Shown: piece after piece, positions 11,888 to 23,358 of the stretch
Numbering within the stretch: position 1 is the stretch's first letter
Layout of the letters: every line of letters begins with the position of its first letter
The notes under the pieces: model-generated
The model's database searches: none
What the model was told of the DNA's origin: nothing
The model's input: only the letters and a program-made list of their open reading frames with translations
Made by a program: the position numbers and the translations under genes
Origin: Hygrocybe punicea
Taxonomy: Eukaryota; Basidiomycota; Agaricomycetes; Agaricales; Hygrophoraceae
Assembly: GCA_963556145.1 (NCBI GenBank)
Contig: OY744466.1
Span: 6,123,820-6,187,819, forward strand
Reading direction: 5' to 3'
Length of the DNA: 64,000 bases

Positions 11888-14800
11888 TAGACACGGGGAG
11901 GAGGACTCTAAATAGGAAAAGTTGTTTTGAGTATCTACAAAAAGGGAGTCAAATTCAACATTACCTGCTCGTCGAGGCACTCGGCAGGTGGCATTACGAT
12001 TGCAACCATAACATATTCTCGGAGCTGTAACGACCATTTCAGATTCGAATTGAACTTACCCTCAGTGAGTCAGCTCAGGCTATCTCCGACTCCAGTCGAC
12101 TTTTCAAGTGGGCCATCGTTACAGAGGGCCCGGGAAAGCGTAATGATGGGCTTGGCGCATCTGCTGGGTAGTTGGGTATGGTCTCATGTCAATAATAATA
12201 CTGAGATTGGGATGAGTACATGGCAGGTTCCCGGGTTTTGAAAAGAACACACAGCAAAAAGGGTGAAAAGAGAAACGTGAACACTTATGAAACAGGAATG
12301 TTTAGGGCAAGCTTGATGTCAGATTCATCACATGATATGTGTGGTTTCACATCATCAGGACCCCAAGTCAGTATAGAACCTTTGAATTTGACTTGGCTCT
12401 CCGCTCAAATATTGCCAAAGACTTGGAAGACTCAGAACTTTTGAAAGTTGTTGCCTCAACAGGCTGTCATGTCAAGATCTTTTATATGTAAGAGTTGTAT
12501 ATACAAGTAATTCAGAGCTGCCAGCAAAAAAGTGAAGCAACTTGCCAGTGAGTACTAACTAGATACCTCAGGCTGCCAGTGCTGTAATAGTGACTCGGAT
12601 TTGAAGTTATATTGTGACTTCAAGTTCAAGTTGTCACGGTCCAGTGCCTTACAGCTTGGTCAGTCATCCCGATTCAACCATGGGACCCGAGTGGCTGGAT
12701 TGGGCCAGGTTCTGCCATGCCTCAACAAAAAAAGGGCAGCCTCTGTCCAACATCCGGCTTCAGCCACTGACACACAGATTTCAAGTTGGCATCATGATCA
12801 ACCCAACACAGATTTTGCATGGGAAGATGGTGCACCAGGTGGAAATAAATAGATAAATAAATATTATTGTCAATATTTCGTGGTAGCAAAATCACAAAAT
12901 ATATTATCACAATTCTGCTCATGAGCAGCCTGAGGCCAGCACTAACTTTGAAACTACACCACAAACTACTAGCATTATAAGGATAGAAAAAAAGCTTTTC
13001 CTTGCCTGCTGCAATGGCTATCCATTGCCACCCCACAACAAAACAAGGCAGACTGCATCATCTTAGCACACTTAGAAGAGGGAGGGTCAGTGAATGGTAG
13101 TGTTGCCACAGTCCAGTCTTTTTTTGGACCTGGCAAAATAAAATCTGGAAATATTCTACCAACTGCTCTGCTATGTCAACTATATACCAGAATCATGATA
13201 TTTCTGAGATATCAAGTTCTGATAATTTATTTGAATTTTAATTTGCAACAGTCCAGCAGCCATGGTCTTGCAACGGTCCCAAAAAAGACCAGACCATGGC
13301 AACAGTAGTGAATGGCAGAAGGGGTGGAAACTTGAATGTAGAAGAGGTGACCTTGAGTCTGTTGCTCTACTAGGTGTAGACATGGTGGAGGGAGGGGACA
13401 GGACGTTGTGGTTGGTGAAGCGGTTTCAAGTTGGTGAGGCTGTGGTTCAAGTTGAGAAGAATGTTGAAGGTTGGCAACTTGAAAGGTTTGAATTTGAGCT
13501 CAGAAGCTAGGTGGAGTTCAAGTTTGAATAAGGGATCCTCATGCTTGGAAATCACTGCTAAGTCTTTGCCCAGCACTGATTTGATGTCGGTTTCTCTCCT
13601 TGAGGTCTGTACTTGGCCCAGTGCCATTAACTAGGCTGGATTGTGGCCAGTTTCCATAGAATTTATGTAAAAAGAAGCTGACTTGTCACGGTACCGATGA
13701 TGAATTCTATTCAATCATTTTCATATTGGTTACCCCCATTACTGAGTTTAGATAGGATTCTGATACAAAACTGAATTTAAGTTAAATCTTATCTATTTCT
13801 GATGCTGCCATTTCTAGGTCTCAGGGACACTGTGAGCACAACAGCGGTGTAGTCATATTTCATTGGAATCACTTGGGTGGCTCCATTATTTATGCTAGCA
13901 GCCCTGAATTAATTTGATATACAACTTGAACCCTTACATCCAAAAGATCCTGCTAGTGGCATCATGATTACTAGTATGCTTTCAAACTCTGAATGATGAC
14001 TCAGAGCTTCTTGATTTCTTGTGTTATGTGCTGATGATTTCCTGGCATCGCCATCCAAGAATCATAGCAATGTGCTAGTGATACAATATTTGTTCTCATC
14101 TTGTTACAGATCGTGTCATTGGCAGGCTCTGGCAACAATTACTATAACTTCACATCTGAGTCAGAGTCAAGGTAAGATGAGGAAAGCACTGGCAGCTATT
14201 ATCATTTGGTTGCCGCAGTGCTACAGAGGTGGTTTGGATTACATCAAAGAGCAATCTGTGTGTGGGGTTACCCAAAAATCAGACTAAACATTGGAGTGGC
14301 CCAGGATCTGATAGACTGTCCAAGTGCCTCCCATTCAAATTTCCACCTTGTGAACATGTATGGATCACATCAATTGACATGTGGACGTCATTTGCAAGGT
14401 GTCTGGGATGGGCACCTGCCAGTGCAACCACAGCCTGGCTGCATGCCCATAAACAGGAAGGGTACAGGTGTGGTGGGTATAGGTGTGGTGTCCTAATTTG
14501 GAACCTGTGAGTTACCTGTGTCAGGCCCTTCTAAGTATTGCCATTGCATATCAGTTTGTCATATGATATCAGGATGGGAGACAGTGTAGAGGCATTTAGC
14601 CTCTATGAGTGTGGAACCCCTCATAAACAGACAGTCCACTCAGGCTAAAAATGCCAAATTGGTCCAAGACCCGACATCACATCTGGAGTCACATTGCAGT
14701 CCGACTCACCTGACCTATTTCAGGATTGATTGCACATTTTGCATCAAGTCCATCCAAACACTGACCTCCTTCACCAGCATGACAAAGTCTAGATCACAAC

Positions 14801-16491
14801 ACAAGCGCACTAACCGAACACCACAGACCGCTGCATGCTACCTGTTCTGAAGGAACTTGAACATGACTACACTGGATCCTGTCTGTCGAGTCCATCTCCC
14901 ATGCAACCACAACATTTCAGATTCAACACTGACAAACCAACCAATGTATCCTCTCACTCCCTTTGTACATTTGTAGAGACCTCCTATCTGCCAGTGTGCT
15001 AGTCCATAGATTCCAAGTCCAACACTGTATAAAGTAGACAGGTTTCGCACCATAAAAATAAGTTATGCTGTACCCTCACTATTGAGTCTGAACCACTCGC
15101 TGTACCGTGACCTTCTGCTCATAAATTTGATGTTAGACCATGATCAGATAGTAGTCTATGACCTACATGGTCTCCATGCATCTCTGTCTTCACTCCCCAA
15201 TGCACTCCACCTCATTGGACTCAATCCTGACATGTCGGAATCAACCGGAAGTGTTGGACTCAATGATGTTCCCGCTATTGGACACCCGGGCCATTAGGAT
15301 TCCTCTTCACATCATGACTGATAAGCTGCTGACCCCCTCTGATCACTTCCTAGTCAATCACCCCTGTCATTCCCAGTCCGGAACCACACTGACACTCGCT
15401 GTCACAACAGTATGCTTTAATGTTGAACACTGGCAAGGATGTAGCCTAGTATCTGTTGGCAAAGGGCTTATTTGGTACAGCAAGGTCATGAGGGGATGTG
15501 TTCATGATTGCATGGTGACAACCAGCATTTTCAAAGGCCAACATTTGGTAGCTATCATATGATAGACCATGGCCACCACTGGCAAGTATCAGCCTGTGAG
15601 AAAGCTGATTGTGCACCAAAAATTCAAAACCAGGATCAGCTTTTCCTGACCAGCTGAGTTGAGGCAACACTAGTCTCGAACCATTGGCAGGGGTAAGAAA
15701 GAATAATAAACAATGATGTCCAATTTGAAAAGAAGACAAGGGACAAAAATGAAATGAAAAACAACTTGAACTTGAAAGGTGTGGCAGCCGGAGTGCAGAC
15801 TCGGACTCAGAATCATAACAAATCCGAGTCTGAACCAACAAAGTATGTAATTATAAAATCAATCCTGTCAGAAAAAGCCTCCTCTCACACAAACCCCTTC
15901 AAGTTCAATCTGCCCTCAGGCTTCTGTCACAACTTCTGGAGCTCCTGAACAGCGCACTGCAAACCAGCTTCAGAAGCATTTTCTGAAGGTCTGCAAAGGT
16001 TTTGAATATCTTCATCAACTTCAAGTTCAAGTTCAAGGTGGTCTGGGTTAAGGCTGGCCCATTCTGTTGAGAGTTTTCAAGAAATCTGGACAAGAAAAGC
16101 AGTTTCTCCGAGTCAAAGCTTTGGTTTTAGTAGGTGTGATTCCATCACTGGCAAATGCAGCAATTCACAATATCGAGACCTCATATCATCATGGCACATT
16201 TTACAGGCCTCAGTGTATTATATATCTATAGTACTAACTTGAATTCTTCCACTGGCAAACAGTTTGGTATCACTCCGATGAGGAGCTGTCATGTCTTCAG
16301 TGAGTAACAAGACTTTTACAGTGAATTTGCTGTTTTTAGATATTATTTTAGGCTCCGCCAACTTAGACAGTAACTTACCTGAATCGCGGCCAGGGGTCCC
16401 ACTAGTATTCCCATGGCCCCGCGGCCATGGTTGAAATACAAGCCTGAGCTGAGCCAGCTCCGAGTCTTCAGAAACCACTCCCTTATCTCCT
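11888..16491. other. gene-poor region, nothing recognised
   Basis: Only short frames, none with recognisable motifs. Short words such as TTCAAGTT, GACTCGGA and TGCCAGTG recur on both strands (examples near 12541, 12591, 12620, 14415, 14986, 15428, 15800). Possibly decayed repeats. Confidence 0.4.
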
Positions 16492-17117
16492 ATGAACCCT
16501 GTCAACAAGCAACGCACCTCGGTGCAAGATCCCCCCTCCCACAGCCGCTATGCGGATCTGAATACAATTCTTGACCATGATCTGTCAGGGTATCGGCCCC
16601 TGGACATCACCCATGTAAGCATCTGGTGCTTCGAGTATAAAAAAATCAATATATTTATTTTTCTCAGTACATCATGCGAGCCATTCCCTGTCAACGATCA
16701 CCAGAATTCATGCAGAACCTTATCCAGTATACCCAAATCACACGCGATGTGCGACTGTATGAGGAGATGCTGCTGCAGAAGAGGGTGGAAATGTCTCAGA
16801 TGGAAACTCGGCTTCTGGGGGAAGAGATACCGCTTGCGGGGCAGCGCAAGTTGCAGGCAGATCAGGAAGCTTCTATGGTTCGCCTTGCCATGGAACCAGA
16901 GCGCCACCGCAATGTCCATCCCGTCATAGGGTTAAACCGCAGCTATCCTCGCTCCACCCCAGCTACTACTAAGCTCTTTACCGGAGGGAAAGATGTATTG
17001 GGCAAGTTGCTCCGCAACGCAGAATGTCACCATCAACCCGAGCCCGGAGGTGAGGACTCTGAATCTGGAAGTGAGGACTCTGAAGGCTCCGGGTCTGGCG
17101 CCGTCTCAGAAGATTGA
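16492..17117 (+). CDS. unknown small two-exon protein with acidic serine-rich tail
   Basis: Exon 1 16492-16614 and exon 2 16668-17117 are joined by a 53-bp intron (gtaagc..ttctcag) that keeps frame, giving about 190 residues. The N-terminus reads PPSHSRYADLNTILDHDL, the middle is charged and may be helical (LYEEMLLQKRVEMSQME), and the C-terminus is an acidic tail of GEDSESGSEDSEGSGSG type. I do not recognise a family; basidiomycetes have many lineage-specific proteins of this style. The clean splice and open frame argue for a real gene, but it sits alone in repeat-like DNA. Confidence 0.5.
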
Positions 17118-17547
17118 TAGTCCCATTGTGCCAGGTGAGGACTCGGAATGCAGGCAGGGCGGGCCCTCATAATACCGTGGCACATGTATCATCATGACTC
17201 GGATTTCATTCTAGATCTGTGATTCCAGACTCGGACTGACTGTATCATTTACGGCGATCAGTTTATACTACATGGCGGACTGTAACATCACACACTCAGT
17301 GAATTTTGTGAGGAAGAACGCGGCCATTGACTGATCTGTGTTGGGTGACGTGGAAGCGCAAACTTGAACAGAGCGATGAGAGGCAGTGTCCACACAAGGT
17401 GGGCATCGTCCTGCTCCGAGTCTGAGTCTTCAACTGAACATAGATTTTTGTCAAAGCAAATTTCATTGAGAATTTACGAATAAAAAATTATCCGTACTCT
17501 TACTACTCAGGCCGTCCATTCATATCATTTACTCCCGATTCTCCTGC

Positions 17548-18134
17548 TCATTCCTCCACGGGTGCACCAGAATATTCGCCATAGCTTGCGAGCTCAGACT
17601 CCAAGGCTTTCGGGGTCAAGCACAGTAATTTGAGCGATACGCTGGTGACCATCAAGCTTCTGGTCAACGGCCCGGGCCCAGGGTTTCGTGCCTTGCAGGG
17701 GGGACATCTTTGAGGGCAGACTCGTGATTGCGTTGTGAGGGGAAGGGTACTCGGCGTGGAGAATGGGTTCAGGGCGGTAAGGTCATGGGTAGCATTGTTT
17801 GATGCAGTGCCAGTGGGGGGGGCACTGGCATGCGTTTGATGTCTATGGCGCAGATAAGCTGAAAGCCTGCCAGTGAGTGGAGACTCGGAATGATATCGGA
17901 TACTAGTAACCAACTTGAATACACGCCGCGGTTCTTCGATATTGGAACTAGAAATTTGGACATACAGTCTTCCTCTGGATCACCAAGGGCCTCCAACTCC
18001 TCCATAATGTGTTGAACCAAGTCGTCGAGCCTGAGTTCAAGTTCGTAGGCCGCGCTGCGTGATGTCACGGTTAGGTTGTTGTTAGCGTTGAGTACATAGA
18101 TAATAATTAAAAAATTCAAGCTAATGTTATACAT
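17548..18134 (-). CDS. possible small unknown gene
   Basis: An upstream block reads AAYELELRLDDLVQHIMEEL and a downstream block in another frame reads on to a stop at 17548. An intron from about 17913 with acceptor CACTGGCAG near 17868 could connect them. No domain seen. Weakly supported. Confidence 0.25.
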
Positions 18135-18632
18135 AGTCTAACTTGAACCGTTTAGAATGTGTTATGATTATTTTCTCTATTGTTTGGAGTGCGAGTTCGA
18201 TTCTTGGCATTTGCAAAATGCTTGTTACCATTTTTATCATTTTTATGTAATGAGTATTCGGTTCAGTTTATCAAACCCTGGACCAAGGTTTGGGAACCCA
18301 TATATAGAAATATTACATAACAAAATATTTTGAAACCGGCCCTAAACTTTTGCTCTCCAAAACTCTTCAGCCTTTGTTGTTGTTTTTTTCTTTTCTTCTC
18401 CTCGTACTACGACCTTTCCACCCGTCTCTCATCCCATTCTCTTTTGTTAATGATGGTATCAAATGTAAAGTAGGATAGATACTAACTAACTAGTAGAATG
18501 TCGTTTAAAATCACACAACTTTGAGAGAAAAAGCTGCGTTCCAGCCGTTCCAGCGTAACTTGAAGTTCAGTGGTGTAGTGGCATCACCGACTTCCACAGG
18601 CAACAACTGACTGTACTGAGCAGAGAGTTATC
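18135..18632. other. no gene seen
   Basis: AT-rich upstream region of the SPT5-like gene with pyrimidine-rich stretches (about 18365-18440). A promoter is plausible but no specific site is defined. Confidence 0.4.
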
Positions 18633-21098
18633 ATGCTGTCGAAGCGGATGAAACCTAACGTAAGTCATCATATTTTGCTATACCGACCTAACTTTCGCAT
18701 TTCACTGGCAGGTGTTGCAATTGCTTAGCATCGAAGCCGCCGAGGATGGTGATAACGAAGATGATTTAGTCAGCAGCGATGATGATTTTGGTATGTTGTA
18801 TATACCACAAAATTCCATCATATTGAGCACCACGGTTTGGATCAGGCGGATTCATCCAGAGTAGCGATGATAACAGTAACCTCAAAGGCAACGAGTTGGA
18901 CGACCCTGACAAAATGTCGCACTTTCCTCCCTTATTTCAACTAGCCGATGAGGATAGGTGGGCTGAACTTACCCAAAACATTTTGGAATGGCGTCGACTC
19001 CAACGAACTCCACCTTCCGTACAAGGCGACTCCTTCACACAATATTTCATGGCAGCAGCCATCACTGACCCTCCTGTTTTCCGTGTTGCTGTCAAGGTAT
19101 GCTTGGATATTGCTAGTGGGCCAATTCTAACGGGTTGTTCTTACAGCCTAACCTTACGCATTATGTGGTGTTCGAGATCATGCTGAAGGCATCGACACAG
19201 CCCCTTCCAATCCTTTCCGCTTTTGCTCGTGATTCCTTGCGTGGTGAAGTCTTCGTAGAAGCATCGAGTGAAAGGGATATTCAGCACGCTCTTCGCGGTA
19301 TACATGGCGTTTATCTCTTTCGTGGCATCCACATAGTTCCCCTCGAGGAGAGGATTCATATACTTACGCTTCGGGACTTAGATGATCCCGTTATTCCAGG
19401 CAGCTGGGTTCGGCCAAAGCGGGGCAAATATAAAGGAGACCTTGGCCTCGTTTTGACAGTCAATCATTGTATCCTCAAGGTCGCACTGGTGCCCCGGATT
19501 CCTATGATCCTGCCAGACCCCTCGCCTGAAAGGGAAGCGAAAGCAACCACCACAATGTCAACCTCCCCAACACCTTTTTAATTTTGCGGAAATCGTCAAT
19601 GTCTATGGATTGGACGTGGTTAAGACACTGGCAGGCGATGGCAGTAATAGATTCAATGGTGACGTTTATAAAAATGGGATGCTCGAGAAAGTCTTCGACC
19701 TTACGGGCCTGAAAACGCAAGACGTTAATCCGTCGATGGACAAAGTCAAACCATTCCACAGCATTGGTAGTTCGAGTTGGGGGGCAATCCGAAAACTGAT
19801 CGCTCAGAATGCTGTCGTTGGATTGTCTACCGGTGACACGGTCCAGATCATATTGGGCGAGCAACAGGGTTTGCGTGGAGAGTTGATAAATGTCAGAACC
19901 GACGTCATCCGAGTTATATTGAAGACTGGCAGCAGCAGTGGGCAGTTGGTTGATGTTCCTTCTGATACCGTCCAGAAATATTTCGAGAGCGGCAATTATG
20001 TCAAGGTTAGGGTGGGAACGGAGCGAGGGAGATTGGGATGGGTTATTGCATGCGATCAGGGCGTCGTCACATTATACGAGCCATTAACTTCAACACACGT
20101 ATGTTTGCAGCATCCTTGCTGATGTAGAACTCATTGGCATCCGTGGCACCACAGGTTTCAGTATCCTCACGAGATTTGGATATCGCCGAGCCCGACTATT
20201 CTGATGAAACGCCACTGGCTTCCGCTGAGGTCTATGACAAAATTACCCGTGATCCTTCAGTAGGATTGCGTGTATTGATCACCTCCGGCCAGTATAAAGG
20301 TTATCGCGGCCTGATCAAATCTACCCGGAACTCTATCGTCCAAGTTGAGTTGGAGGTGGGGCTTAGGGTGATCACGATACAGTCAAGCATGGTTTTGAAT
20401 CACAGGTAAGCATCCTTCATTATTGACCAGATATTCAGGATTGATATGAAATTCGCCAGGACTGGTCGACCTCTCCGACAATTTGTGATCATACCTGCCC
20501 AAGACGACATTCTCTTGTCCAACGAGCCGGTCATTTCTTCCACCCCCCTTTCGGAGCCACTGTCAGGAGCCAGTCCGGCGTGGGATCCGTCTTCTCGGAC
20601 ACCCGGAAACGATGATTGTGATGACCTTCGAGTCCAGGCTTTGGATAGGATTATTCGACAGTATGTTGAACTTCATTAACTCGCCATTTTGTAGGGCTCC
20701 CTGAAGATTGGCTTTTGGACCCAAAACTTCGCGAAAGAAAGCTAACAATAATAATCTCAGGGTCGACCGGCCTCTCGGGTTGGCATTTAGGTCGATATGA
20801 ACATCAGATGGGAGTCCTCGGCGACAACACACTTGACTGGGGATCATCAGAGGCGACCTGCAAGCTGAAGGATCGTTCCCAAACAAAGCTCAAGGTACCT
20901 ATTAAGTATATCAAGCCGTTACATCCAACAGGAGTGGGAGAGCAGGTTGTCGTCATTCGTGGCGAAAACATTGGTATGGATGCCATTGTACATTCAACGG
21001 CAGAGGGTAGCCAGTGGGAACTCACGGCGTTGCATGACCATATGAAAGTTGTCGGCTCAGAGTTCAAAGAACGATTGTGTTTGTTAGCGATTCGTTAA
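18633..21098 (+). pseudogene. SPT5-like NGN/KOW protein, frameshifted
   Basis: SPT5 (with SPT4, DSIF) binds RNA polymerase II and aids elongation. This is an SPT5-like paralogue. Exon 1 starts MLSKRMKPN (18633-18659); exon 2 from 18712 is acidic; later exons give FPPLFQLADEDRWAEL, then an NGN-like domain (YVVFEIMLKAS..ILSAFARDSLRGEVFVEA..GIHIVPLEER, about 19147-19360) and a KOW (GSWVRPKRGKYKGDLGLVL). At about 19565 the frame hits TAA, but coding continues at once in another frame as LFNFAEIV, so a small indel near a T run has broken it. More KOW-like modules follow (NAVVGLSTGDTVQIILGEQ; VGLRVLITSGQYKGYRGLI; VPIKYIKPLHP..EQVVVIRGENIG). The phase near 20660-20700 is also unclear. It lacks the usual SPT5 C-terminal repeats. 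Homologous modules appear degraded at 585-890. Confidence 0.7.
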
Positions 21099-21690
21099 CT
21101 TACTATAACTTACTACACAGACCAGTTTAATATGACTGTAGCTCGTGGTTAACCGTGGCTAAACCAATTCAAAATATTCAAATTAAGGAAATCGCAACAG
21201 CTGGCGATTCTGTATGGTCTGTCTTTCTCGATGTTATGCAACTCATGATCTGACTTCGAGACTTCTTTCCCAGAATCATCCACGCACGTGAACCCAGACG
21301 TTACGTCAGTAGTGTTCATCAACATACCCAACCACCGTACTCGTACACGCTCGCCAGTTGTAGAGTCAAACCGCCCATCGTCCCGTTCTCATGGACGCCC
21401 AAAGTCATTGATGTGGTCACGGCATCTCCTCGTTTATGCCGCCGTTCGCCTTCCTCCTATAGCGTTCACTCGGCCCCGTGCCCCTGTAGTGTTTACTCGC
21501 TCCTGCTCTAGCAGCCCGGGCCATCGAGGTGCTGATCGGTTCCCTACTCAACACGTCCCCACCACAGCACCCACGCATATTGCCATGAAACAGAGAGATG
21601 GCCCAGTTCATCGGGGCGTAGACTTCGCCACATGACTTGAGCACGTACACTGCATCGTCTCCCTTACTCTCTGTGACGAGGAATGATAAG
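21099..21690. other. unclassified DNA beside the solo LTR
   Basis: Frames on both strands but none recognisable. This flank does not continue the LINE found on the other side of the LTR, so it marks a rearranged junction. Confidence 0.4.
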
Positions 21691-23358
21691 TGTTATGTTT
21701 CCAACTCCGCTTCCAACCCCGATGCCCATTCCGATACCCACCATGACGATTCTGCACTGCACACCTTCCTTTTTCATTTCATTTTGTCCTTTGTCCTTCT
21801 TTCAACGTCATTGTTTCTTCATTTGGACATCCTTGTATTTTCTTATTCTTGTTCTCTTTTTGTCCCTTCTTCTAGAACAATCCAGACCGACCATGGACAT
21901 CTCCCACGTGACCTTGTTGTACCCGAATAGTCTCCTTGCCGATGGACGTCACCGACATTGTCTTTTCCCTTCAATATCTTGTTTACACTATCCCACGACA
22001 AACCGATCACAATGGCTGTACTCCCGACACAGCTCATTACTGTAATTGTTATTGGCAGCATTGCCATCACCTTCCTGATCGGTTTCTACCTTGTTATGAT
22101 CTATCTTTGGCATCGGCACCGAAACCCTTCCACCATTGATACTTCTGACTTCCACCTCAACAATATATCGACACGTAATTGACAATTGCCATTCCCGGAT
22201 ATTTGGTTTCCATATTCGTACCCTGTGCCCACCATTATCCTCCCTGACGATCCGACGACATTCCTCACCTGCATGCGAACTCTGAACAATCCCCGATCAC
22301 AAGACATTTCACTGTTCTCTCTAATCCGACCATTGCCGAAGCATACTCTTTTGGACTTCGACCACAGACCATACGACTTCCCAAACAGTGAACCAACCCC
22401 TATCGCATATTGTTCGCACGACACCGCTTCAATGCAGTACCCGACGACTTGTTCCCACAGCTTGTCACTCGTGCCATGACTCGAAACCTGGACCCACATT
22501 CATTTAACCTTTTCCATCTATAACCTTGATATCTCCCACACTCGTTTACAATGATACCCTTTCTTGGACGAATACCGACATCAAGTGGACCTTCTTGTTC
22601 CACAAACAGGACAAGACATCGCTCCTCGATACGTCATCAACACAGACATCGTCATCCGGTACAGCTTGTGCTGTTCACATGTCTGACCTCGACTAGCCCA
22701 CTGTCCTAGTTGGTTTTTTCCTTTATACATTCCTTCATTTTCTTTCATACCAACCTTGCCGTTACATCCACACCACCTCATGACACTCTCATCACCAACC
22801 CCACACTGGACGATACCCATCTTCGACCCGACTGTGCAATGCACTTGCCAGACTGCGCACTTGCCTGTTGCAGCAAGTGTAGACCCCGAATAGGCAATTC
22901 TGCACATCACATGATCTGATGACAAATCATCCGAGTCATCCGGACCCCCTCTATTCCTCAATGACACCCGGGCCTCCAGTTGGATCGCGAGAACATTGAC
23001 ATGAGGACGCCTCATGTACGCCTCATGGTGAACACATGGTAGAGTTGGACATGTTATGGCTTCATGGTTGTATTTCTATTTACCTCCCCTCAAGACCAGT
23101 CACTATATATACTGTTCTTGTTGTTGGTTCGGACTTTTTCTTCTTTCCTTTCCTTACGTTTAGTCTGGTTCTTGGGGGCAGACCCCCTTACCTTGGGTAA
23201 CCCCCACGGTTCGCAATGACATTGTACCATGAATCCCCCCTCTTAGCAGTGTTGTCTTAGTAGTAAGCAACAATGAAAGCTGCTCTTCTCTCCTCTGGAA
23301 ACCGATCCCCTGTTAAGTTGATTGTTGCCGGAGCCCGCTGCAGAAGCGATCCGTAACA
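21691..23358. mobile_element. solo LTR, copy 1 (1668 bp)
   Basis: Same length and nearly the same sequence, inverted, as 49003-50670. Ends are TGTTATG..CCGTAACA, the TG..CA signature. The right flank is the RNase H part of a LINE; the left flank is unrelated DNA. The adjacent 5-mers (ATAAG and TAGCC) do not match, so there is no target-site duplication. A TATATATA box lies near 23104-23111. Transcriptional direction is not settled: it would give a long upstream region on the plus strand in this copy. Confidence 0.8.

Noticed and set aside
21691..23358. 3' untranslated region of the LINE
   Set aside because: The second copy (49003-50670) has TG..CA ends and a 5-bp target duplication without LINE sequence, so it is an LTR.
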